Source: Henricia sp. BOLD:AAB3569
Lineage: Eukaryota; Echinodermata; Asteroidea; Spinulosida; Echinasteridae
Assembly (NCBI GenBank): GCA_037783545.1
Contig: JBBELK010000308.1
Location: forward strand, 1-64,000
Length of the DNA stretch: 64,000 nucleotides
Direction: 5' to 3'
The notes under the pieces were generated by a model. That model worked only from the letters and a program-made list of their open reading frames with translations, did not search any database and had not been told where the DNA came from. How positions within the stretch are numbered: the stretch's first letter is position 1; every line of letters starts with the position of its first letter. Below are positions 32,605 through 44,600 of this stretch, one piece after another. A program made the translations under genes and the position numbers.

Positions 32605-35600
32605 GTAAGTACGCAATAAATAGGGCATTTTCGTATAAAGTTTAGAAAGGAATTTTGAAGTTATACCGTCCGTGGTTCTTAGCAAATTCGCTTTTTTTCG
32701 CAGAACGAATTTTTAAAGCATTTACTTTATTTTAACGAACAAAAATTATACTTCGATTACTTCGTATATTAAGCCGTGGTTACACAGACCGATTTAGTCG
32801 GCCGACTGGCTTGTCGGCCGACAAAATTGGCGTGATCGGTCTGTGTAAACACTTCATTTTGGCAGATCGACCGACAAAACCAGGGGCCGATCAGAGTCTG
32901 ACATGTCAGACTCCAGCCGGCCGATAAAATCGGTTAAAATGTGATACCGAAACTACGGCTAAAATGTGATACCGATTACGTCAGCCGATCAACTTACGCA
33001 AAGCACGTGCAAATGACAATTTAAGCTAGTCGAGTTGCCCGATTGCCCTGATTGCCATCGTACTTGTACAGGTACCGAGATAATTTATCTTGCCAAGTTG
33101 AATAACGTCGACTTGGCGAGATGATTTATGTCGCAAAGTCAACCTCCTGAATTCAATAATTACGTCGACTTGGTAGAATAATTTGTTGCCAACACGAATT
33201 GACTTACATACTTATCTTACCAAGTCGACTTAGTAGATTTGGAACAGCGACTTGGCAACCAAAATATATCGCCAGTTAATCGACTTATAAATTTCATCAA
33301 CGACTATTATTGATTTCGGGAAGTCAACTTGGCAATAATATCTCGCCAAGTCGACTTATTCCACATTTAAGATATAGTCAACTCGGTCTCGGTATCTGAA
33401 CAAGTGGGGTGGCCCTCACAGAGCGCCGTATGTATATAGGCACATTCCCGAAATCGGCAAACAAATTCGGCCGACCAAATAAAACGGCCGACTTAAAAAA
33501 ATCGGTCTGTGTAAACACGGCTAAGACATCCACAACCCTGTGAAATACAGTAATTGATTGATAACTAAACGTTAGTTGATTTTGTTTTTCGTTGATGTCT
33601 CATTTGAAATCAAAAAATATCAATTAAAAGTTGTTTTTCCGAGGTGCCACACCCAAAACGTCTTAAAGAACGTCTTAAAGGAGGGAGGGGCGTCTTAAAA
33701 TATACAGTCTCTGTAGAACTGTGGAAATGTTGACAACTTTGGACGGCCCCTGGAAGAAAGATATTCACGATGAACTTCTTAATTCGTACCTTTTCTCATT
33801 CAGATTTCCGGCATCATTCTGATAGGCATCGGTGGTTACGTACTAAACAACAGCTCGAAGTATGATAACCTGTTCGGCGAGGACAGCAGCACGTTGCCCG
33901 CAGTCTGCGGCATCATCATCGGGGTCGGCTGCTTCATTTTGCCGGTAACGACCCTCGGCTACCGCGGTGCTCTTATGGAGAAGAGAAGTTTCCTCCAATG
34001 TGTGAGTTCAAAAAAAAGAAAATTAACGCATATGGGGCTTTCTATAAATTAGGGGTCCAATGTTGGTGTCCCCCTGTTACATTTTACATCAGTTCTTGTT
34101 TTTGTAAATTCAGGACACATTCTTTAAATACTTTCCATCTTAAAGAGTGAGTAAATAAAGTACAATTCATACAAAATGGTTTGAAAGCCATTTTAATGAT
34201 TTTTGTACGAAAAATAACACATATCAGGTGTAACGGGGGACACTAAATGTCACACTTTTGGACCCCTTCACACACAACTCTGTGTGAATAACAGCCAGAC
34301 GATTTTTGATACATTGTATAGTTTGTAACTAGTGTGAGATTGTACGGTTCGTGACCTTTGTACATACATTCCAGATTGTTCCATTGACTGTCTAGTGAAC
34401 TCATTATATATTCATGAATCTGATAGTGAATAACCAATGGCATTCTTTAGTTGCATAATGTGATGACATCATAGGATTGCTCCGATGGAAAGCTATTAAA
34501 TCTTGCACGTCTGAAAGCTCTCACAAAAACCCGACTCGTCCGTATTAAAGAACTTCTTTATGCTGACGACTCAGCTTTCATCGCACACTCTATCGAAGCC
34601 CTGCAGTCGACTCTGGACGTTTTCGCGAAAACCGCCCAGGCTTTCGGTCTGACAATTAACGTTAAGAAAACTGTAGTACTCCACCAACCCTCACCAAGCG
34701 ACCAGTACGCTGCGCCAAACGTCACACTGGAAGGGTCCACTTTGGAAGCTGTCAAGCAGTTCACATATCTAGGTAGTGTTATCAGCAATGACAACTCCTT
34801 AGACGCAGAACTCAATAAACGGATTCAGGCCAGCTACGCCACATTTGGCAGGTTAAAGGATAGACTCTGGAAGCGGAGAGGAATCCGACTAAGTACCAAA
34901 TGCAAAGTGTATCGCGTACTCGTGCTGAGTTCCCTACTGTATTCGGCAGAGACGTACACTTTGTACAGAAGGCATATCAAGAAACTATGTACTGTTCAGC
35001 AGCGCCAGTTACGGTCCATCCTGAACATTTCATGGCGGGACCGGGTGACCAATGATGAAGTGCTGCATCAAGCATGTATACCAAGTGTGGAGCACCTATT
35101 ATTGCAGACGCAGCTTCGTTGGACTGGGCACGTCGTGCGCATGGAGGAGCACAGACTGCCAAAGATCCTCCTCTACGGTGAGCTTCCGGATTCACCTAGA
35201 AGGCCAGGTAGGCCAAAGCTGCGCTACAAGGACGTCGTCAAGCGCCACCTCAATGCCGCCAACATTTCGACCAACTACTGGGAAAAGCTGGCCATGGATC
35301 GTCTTAGGTGGCGAGGGGCAATAGAAGATGGTGTTGAGACGGCAATTGCGAACACCGAGCGGCGAAATGCTGAAGCCAGACGCCGACGTCACGAACGGCT
35401 CCAATGTCGCAATTGACGCATTGTACTCCCGATTTCTTCGATAACGAAGATCTGCCACACACAGGTATGACTGTTCAATGGATTTACTGGACTGTAGCAG
35501 TCCTCCCATCCATCCTTAAAGTTGCATTGCCCGTGTTTCGGTGAAAGGATTACAAAAATTAATTTACACAAGCGAACGAATTTAGAAAGCTTACGTGTCT

Positions 35601-38600
35601 CTGTAACGAAAAATTTAAAAACTTAAATTTTCGACGTCGGGAATTGGAGATACAAGCCTTTTTCTTGAAACGTGCTTCACATGTTGTACATGTGCGCGTA
35701 CACGTATAATGTACATAGTATGTGTACAATGTACAATGTACACATGTACGCGCACATGTACATTTACGTCAACACTCTCTCGATTAAATGACCCGACAGC
35801 CATTTAATCATTTCTTGTTTTTAATCGACTGGCATTAATCCTTGACGGATTTTTACGTTCTTGGTACCAAATGAAGCTGATAACTTTTTCTTTTCTAGAA
35901 AAATACCTATTCAACTTTAAAAAAAAAATTGTACGCCCAAATAGGCCCAAACACGGGAAGTGCAACTTTAAGTTATTATTACGTCCAATCAATAAATAAT
36001 AACTTTAAATTAAATTAAATTACAGTTAATCAAAAAATATTAATAACTACAAATATAAATATATTAATTAAATTTAAACTAATCACCAATACCAATACAA
36101 AATACTTTCTACCTTAATTTGATCAAAACACCAAACAAGGCTTCTTTTTCATTTTGATAAATAAGTTTGAAGTTCACGTGATTTCAATACAATATCCAAA
36201 TCCGTTTGTTTTTTTTTTTTTTTTTTTTTTGTGTTAACCTAATGCTAGCAATTAATTACATTTCAAATATACCTGCACATATTATAAAATTAATTTAACC
36301 TGATTTTTGTTTTAAACTTCTGAAAGACGGGAAGCGTTAATTGACTTTACAGACTAACGATTGCACAAAAACAGGCAAGTATGACTCAAATGAATTTAAA
36401 CATGAATTACTCAAGATCAAACGGTCTGCTGACAAAATCGCAGTTAACACTAGCCTTTCCACTGCGATGCTGTACAGTAAATTGATACTGCTGTAGCAGC
36501 AAGGACCAACGCATAAGCCTGCTATTCTGATTCTTCATGGTTTTCAACCAAGTGAGTGGTTTGTGGTCAGACTGCATGTATTATGAAGTGTGTACCGTAC
36601 AGATAGTACTTGAACTGCTCAATTGCAAACACTATCGCATACAATTCACGCTCAATTGTTGACCATCTTTGTTGTGTCTCCGACAGTTTTCTGGATCTGA
36701 AAGCGATAGGGTGTTCTTTGCCATTATGACTCTGACTTAAAACGGCCCCAACAGCTTTTTCCGAGGCATCAGTCTGAACAAGAAATGGAATCGAGTGGTC
36801 AGCAATAGGCCTACGTAGCACGGGTGCAGTAGTCAGGTCGGACTTCAAAGTTTGAAAAGCCAGCTCACACTCTGCAGTCCACAAAACCTGAATGGGCTCG
36901 GTCTTTTTCAGCACTTTTTTGGCCTTCCGAGACAGGTTTGGGAGGTGGTCCTTATAGTAATTCACCATCTCAAGGAAACGACGCACTTGCTTCTTGGTCT
37001 TCGGTCTAAGGAACTGCCGAACAACTTCTACTTTATCAGTCAAGGGACTCACTTCCCCTCCACCAATAAGCTTACCAAGATATTCAGTTTGAATCGTTGC
37101 AATGCGACATTTAGTTGGATTTGCCGTCAAACCGGCACGCTGTAACCTATCCAGAACCTTACCAAGTCTATGTATGTGGTCATCCCAAGTACTACTATAG
37201 ATGATTACATCATCCAAAAATGCTCGAGCTCCCTCGGCCCCTTCCAGAATGGCGTCCATCATACGCCGGTAACAAGCTGGTGCGTTCTTAAATCCAAAAG
37301 CCATTCTAGAAAACTGGAACTGGCCAAATGGCGTAACAAAGGCACTTTTTAGTCTGTCCTCCTCCTTTATCGGAATTTGGTAATATACTTTAGTCAGGTC
37401 AAGTGTTGAAATGATCTCCGCCTGTCCGACTATGTCAAAAACCTTCTCGATTAAAGGCATAGGGTATGCATCAAATACCGTGACGTTATTCAACTTACTA
37501 TAGTCCTGTACTAGCCTCAATTTCCCACCCTTTTTAGGGACAAACATCGCAGGGCTAGCCCATGGGCTAGAGGCCTTCTCAATTATTCCCTGTTTAAGTA
37601 ATAACTCGAGCTCATCCTTCATTGTTTGGCGTTGTGTATGAGGAACAGTGTAACACTTCTGAAGGATGGGAGTGTCATCAGTCAATTTGATAACAAACTC
37701 TGTGACGTTGGTCATACCCGGGTTGTGAGAAAATACTGCACCATAGTGTTGAAGAAGATCTCGGCACTGCAGAGTCTTCCTGTTGTCGTCCAACTGGTCA
37801 TTAATGTAAACCTCCTGCCACTCATCATTTTGGCATTTAGCACGGTCGTCATCAGGAAAACACAAGTTGACACTCTTATCTGGGTCCCTCGATTTCCATC
37901 TACGAAGAAGAATGACATGGTACGTCCGAAATCGCTTTCTATGCCTACCGGTGTCAACACGATAAGTCACCTTTCCGAGACGTTTTACAATCTTATAGGG
38001 ACCCTGCCATCCCGAGAGAAGCTTATTAGCAGATGTAGGAAGAAGTACAAGCACTTCGTCTCCATCGACATACTCAATGTCACGTGACTTTTTGTCGTAC
38101 CATCGTTTCGTCTTGACTTTTTGTCGTACCATCGTTTCGTCTTGACTTTGTTTGCTTCTTCTTCCTCTTGCTTGATCTCCATGACGCGGTTCATTTTGTC
38201 AGCGAGGCCAAGAACATACTCAACTATGCAATTTTGCTCCTCTGGCTTACTAGTCATCTTATCATAGGCAAGTGCAAGAGGTCCTCTAACATCGTGTGCA
38301 AAAAGTAACTCGAACGGACTGAAGCCAAGTTGTTCATGTGGACTGTCCCTGTAGGCAAAACAGGCAAAGGGGATGTAGTCATCCCAGTCCTTCGCTTCAG
38401 TATCGGCACAAAGTCGACGGAGTACAGCTTTCAAAGTTCCATTAAAGCGTGCCGTTCAACGATGCCATTGGTTTGATGATGGTACACGGACGAAACAATG
38501 TGCTTTACATTTAGTAGCTTGTACATCTCACGCATAACGCAGGGGAAAACCCACGCGGTCAAGTAGGGACTGCAAACCCAATCCACATACACGCCCCGGA

Positions 38601-41600
38601 TTCGAACCCGGGACCCCAGAGGTGAAAGGCGAGGAAAGAACCCGTACGCCAACCCGACCGCCCAATTAAAATTTATTACACGTTAATCAGCATATATACC
38701 CCCACGCAAAAACGCAACAGTAAACTTTAACAATAAAGGTTTTATACTACGTTTAGGTATGACTGTTCAATGGATTTACTGGACTGTAACAGGCGGCACA
38801 CAACGCACAAAGCAATGTGGGACTTTCAACGGAAAGCACAGATTCATTGGAGAAAACTCAAAAGTATTCATGTTTCAGGGTCGACAGTTATCTCAGAACA
38901 CACTGAGTAAAGGGCCAGTAATACAGGGATGTCATATCATGACATACGTGCTTTCGTACCTTTGAACAACGAAACGACCGGCCTTGAAACCAAATTTTCA
39001 CCCGGATCATCGCATACAACACAAATTGTATGGGGCCGGCAGAACATATGGCGTGATCATGTTGTTGTGAGACAGTGCACTTTGACCTATGTGGGTGGAT
39101 GTCTGCTAGCTCTGTTGTGATTGGTCGGCGGGTTCGGTTGATTGACAGGTCGGAACTATGCATTCCCTGGGACATTATTACACGAGGTCAGATGACTGAG
39201 TGGTCGAACTTTCTCGGTTGTTACCGGAAGTTGAAAGTATTTTCTGAAATTCTCTCGAAAGATTCAAACAGTATTTAAGTAAGCGATTTTTGTAATAATT
39301 CAGCACTTCATAAGATCTTCGGACATAGCACAGCACTTCATAAGATTTTCGGACTTAGCACAGCACTTCATAAGATCTCCGGACTTAGCACAGCACTTCA
39401 TAAGATCTTCGGACTTAGCACAGCACTTCATCAGATCTTCGGACAGTAGCACTGCTTTCGCCAAGTTTTGGACCGGATCACTGTCTTTTGGAAAGTTGTT
39501 TGTCGACGGAGTTTTATCCACATTTGATCACCAAACTGTGTAGTTTCGGCGTGTTTTTCCTCTGGCGTTCATCATGACAGAAGGAGTTGTTTTGTGACGA
39601 AGGATTTGCGAATTATCGGACATTTTATGAACTGAGGATTTCATGTTGTCGTCTCGAACTGTCGCAGATTAATTTGTCGTCATAACTGTTTGCCAGAAAA
39701 TTCGTGGAGTTGTCAGCCGTCCGTATTCCAGTCAAGTCCTGCTTTAAAGTCCGTAAGATTAAGTGCTCACTGTTGAAATTTTGAAACTTAATCACTGTGC
39801 ATTTGGTTTTGATTGTTGAGATCAGTACACAAATTATATAATTTCTTTGTTGTTGACATCAAAGTGATCTTGTTTGACTTATTGTCTCTTGTTTTTGGTG
39901 CGTTTCCATATTTTCGTATTCTTGTTGCGGTGTGGAATTTTCTGCACCGTAACAAATTGGGGGCCTGTCCGGGCAACAAACCAATATAGGCAAAATTCCA
40001 TTTCGTGTTTACGATAGTCAAACAAGGTCACACACTTTGTGTACTATTGTTGCTTGCTGGTTATTGTAGTGTATACATACATGTACTTCATCATGGCTAG
40101 TACCAGTCAGTTCGATGCACAAGCTTTCGCAGAATCTGAAGATTTGTCACTCGCTAAGTTAAGGCAGTTGACCAAAGACGAGTTGCATGAACTTGCCAAA
40201 TTTCTCACCTTGGAAATTTCTCGAAGTGCTAAGTAGCACAAGCTAGTTAGTGTTCTCGCTGAGAACCCAAACCTAGACGTGGCTGAGTCTCCACAGTCCG
40301 TTGATCGAGAGATAGAGCTTGCCAAGATTGAGCTGGAAAAAGAAAAGCTCAGACTTGAATTTGAAAGGCAAGAAAACCAAGAAAAGCTCAGACTTGAATT
40401 TGAAAGGCAAGAAAACCAAGAAAAGCTCAGACGTGAAAGAGAAAGGGAAAAAAGAGAATTTGAAATGCGAAAGCTTGAACTCGAACATGACCTCAAAGTG
40501 AAAGAACTTGAATTAGGTGATAAGACAAATACAGACAAAGTGAAAACTCCAGGTGATTTTGATCAAGCGAAAAACGTTAGGTTAGTGCCAAAATTCAACG
40601 AACATGACGTTGAAACTTTGTTTCTGTCGTTCGAGAAAACTGCTGAAAGTCTCGGTTGGCCCGAGAAGTATTGGCCTTTGCTCCTGCAGAGCACTTTTGT
40701 GGGTAAGGCTCATAAAGTCTATGCCACACTTTCCAAGGACCAGTGTAGTGATTATGCTACAGTGAAGGCAGCCGTTTTGAATGCCTATGAACTGGTTCCT
40801 GAGGCCTATCGGCAGAAATTCCGTAACTTGACTAAATCGTTTGGCCATACCTACGTTGAATTCGCTCAAAGTTGGTTTGATCGCTCAAAGTTGAAAAGAA
40901 TTATTCTGAGTTGAAAGAGGTTGTACTCATGGAGGAGTTCAAAAACAGTGTCCCCCTGATTATCAAAACCCATTTGGAAGAGCACCAGATCACTAAGCTA
41001 AAGAAAGCTGCAATCAGAGCTGATGAGTATGACTTAACTCACAAAATGAGCAGGAACAACAATACTTTCCAGCCAAAGAAATTCTACAAATACAGTGATA
41101 AGGGCAAGTCAGGTTCCGAGGCACAGTCTAGCACTGGAAATCCTGGACCGACTGAGAAGTCTTCTTCGCCAAGTGACGCTAAGAAGAAATTGTTTCCTCC
41201 GTGTGAATACTGTCACAAGATGGGTCACTCGAAGGCGGGTGCTTCAAGTTCATGGCTGTTGAGCCTCAGCGTTCTGAAAAGCCTGTTGCTTTTGTCCGTA
41301 AGGTCATTCTACTTCGTGAGAAGTCCGGTGAGGCCGATGGCGACCGTGATTCTTCTTCGAAGATGGTTGATGAAATCGACCGAGTTGATGAAATCTACAA
41401 AGATTGTATTTATCGTGGTAATATGTGTCTAGCGCAACGGATGAAGCCGATAATCCAGTTGTTATCCTGCGGGATACAGGCGCGTCACAATCACTGATGC
41501 TGAAGGACGTAATGTCTTTGTCTCCAGAAAGTTCGCTGAATGCGAAGATGTTGATTCAAGGTATTGGGGGAAATTATATGCCTGTCCAGTTGCATAGGGT

Positions 41601-44600
41601 GAATTTGAGATGTGACTTGTTCACTGGCCCTGTGGTTGTTGGAGTTGTTCCTAGTCTATCGATGAAAGGTGTTGGATTTTTGCTAGGCAACGACGTCGCG
41701 GGTGGAAAAGTGTCGGCATCCTCTATAGGCCTATTGTCTCTGGTAATCCTGTGGAGGAACCAGAAATTCAGTCTTTGGAGGAGGAGTTTCCAGAAATCTT
41801 CCCCGAATGTGCAGTAACGAGATATCAGATGAAGCAGATGCAGAAGGAGGCTGCGGAGTCAGTGCCGATAGAGGACGACTCTGGTGTTTGGCGGGCTGAA
41901 ACCTTCTTCAATAATTTAGAAGACGAGGGAGTGTCTCAAGATCCTCGCTTATAGAGCATCAACAAGTGGACCCAGTTTTGATGAAGCTCGCCCAGACAGC
42001 GTGTTCCGAGGAAGAAGCTCGAGGGGTTCCGGAATGCTACTACGTCAAATCCGGCGTGTTAATGAGGAAATGGAGACCTACCCAGAAACCAGCTGACGAA
42101 GAATGGAGTATTGTTCATCAAATTGTTGTTCCTCCTTGCTACCGTGACGAGATCCTGAAAATCGCACACGAGATTCCAGTTGCAGGTCATCTTGGTATTC
42201 GAAAGACCCAGTCTAGAGTCATGGCACATTTTTATTGGCCGAAGCTACACCAAGACGTGGTGAATTTCTGCAAGACGTGACATACATGCCAGATGGTGGG
42301 AAAGCCTCAACCGTCTATTAAGCCTGCACCGAAGATTCCAATTCCTGCATTTGATGAGCCATTTTCGAGGGTCCTAGTGGATTGTGTTGGTCCTTTGCCG
42401 CGGACGAAGTCTGGGCACCAGTTTTTGTTGACCATCATGGATTTGTCAACTCGATTTCCTGAGGCCATTCCACTGAGGAAGATCACAGCCAAAGTTGTTG
42501 TTGAGGCTCTTATGCAGTTTTTCACAAGATATGGTCTACCGAAAGAAGTACAGTCTGACCAGGGATCTAACTTCATGTCCCATGTGTTTCAAGAACTTAT
42601 GCGTGAACTGGGGACAAAGCAGATTAAGTCATCCGCCTATCACCCGCAATCCCAAGGAGCCCTGGAGAGGTACCACCAAACCCTAAGGAATATAATGAGA
42701 GATTACTGCAACGATTTTCCAGAAGATTGGGACAAAGGAATTCCATTTCTGCTATTTGCCACGAGAGACTCCCCGAATGAGTCGACTGGTTTCCCTCCAT
42801 TTGAGTTTGTCTACGGTCATGAGGTGAGGGGGCCTTTGAAACTCATCAAGAAGAGATTTTTAGCAGAGGACGACGAGACCAATCTGCTCGACTATGTGTC
42901 GAACTTCAAAGAGAGGCTGTCGAGAGCCTGTTCCGTCGCTCAAGAACACCTCAAGGAATCTCAACGGATCATAAAGACAAGAGCAGACAAGAAATCTGAA
43001 GTCCGCATCTTTAAGCCCGGCGAGAAAAGTTCTAGTGCTGTTGCCTCAGCCTGGCGAGCCCCTTAAAACCAAGTTCAGTGGTCCCTACTGTGTCAAAAAG
43101 AAACTCAATGATGTGAATTATGTCATAAGTACCCCAGACCGAAGAAAGAGCCAAAGAGTTTGTCATGTTAACATACTCGAGAGGTACTATGAGCGTGACA
43201 ATTCTGACCAACCTGTGGGGGTAATTGTTGTTGAGCCAGTTAGTGACCAATCACAAAGTGACCACGAGACAGAAACATCTTAAATTGATTTTCTTACTGT
43301 TCAGTTTTCGAATTCTGAAATTCTAGCTGACTTGGATAAGGTTATTGGCCATTTGAGCATTGACCAACGACAAGACTTATCAGACTTGCTCCTGATAAAC
43401 CAGGTCGCACTTCAGTTACAGTTCATGATGTCGATGTAGGGGATACAAGACCTATAAAACAGGCACCCTACCGACTTAATCCGGACAAGTTGTCGAAAGT
43501 TCGGGAAGAAATTAAGTTCATGCTAGAGAATGACATTATACAAGTCAGAGTTCTTGGAGTTCTCCCATTGTCATGTACCAAAGCCCGACGGCACACTTAG
43601 ATTCTGCATCGGCTATCGGAAAGTCAATGGAGGAACTAAGAGTGACTCTTTTCCGATACCTCGTCTAGAAGACTGTATCGATCGAGTAGGAAACTCTGCA
43701 TTTGTCACAAAGATAGACCCGTTAAAGGGTTATTGGCAAGTGCCCTTGACTGACCGAGCCAGATTTCAGCGTTTGTGACACCCGATGGTCTGTACCAATG
43801 CAAAACGATGCCGTTTGGGATGAAAAATGCCCCGGCTACGTTCCAGAGAATGATGAGTAAAGTCATTTCTGGACTTGAGAACTGTGTCGTTTACATTGAC
43901 GACATTTTGGTGTATAGCGATAGTTGGGAAGACCACATCAAACACTTGGGTGCCCTATTTGACCGGCTTTCTGAAGCCAAGTTAGTGGTGAATTTGAAGA
44001 AAAGTGAATTTGCCAAAGCTACAGTGACATACCTAGGTCACGTGGTCGGTCAGGGTCGCGTGCTGCCACGAATGGCCAAAACGCAAGCCATTCAAGACTT
44101 TCCTGTTCCCACTGGGAAAAGAGAACTTATGCGATTTCTTCGTATGAGTGGATTTTATAGGAAGTTTGTTCAAAATTTCAGCACTATTGCCACTCCACTG
44201 ACTAAACTCTTACAGAAAAATGTCGAATTTTGTTTGTCTGACTCATGCCAAAATGCATTTGACCAGTTGAAAGCATTCTGATTAAACAAACCAGTTTTGA
44301 CTGCGCCTAAGTTTGACAAGGCGTTCAAAATAGCCATTGACGCCAACGATGTTGGTGTCGGAGCAGTTTTGCTCCAAGACGATGAGTCAGGCATTGAACG
44401 ACCGATCAGTTACTTTTCTAAGAAACTGAACAAACACCAGGCCAAATACTCAACCATCGAAAAAGAAGCGTTGGGTCTGGTCCTTGCTTTGCAACACTTT
44501 GAAGTGTATGTGACTAATGGTGCTGAAGAAACCATAATTTACACTGATCATAATCCACTTGTGTTCCTAGCGAAATTTAAGACAAAGAATCCGAGATTAT

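Noticed and set aside
37626-38087. 153-aa plus ORF
   Set aside because: It is antisense to the clear reverse transcriptase/GPY-F frame on the minus strand.
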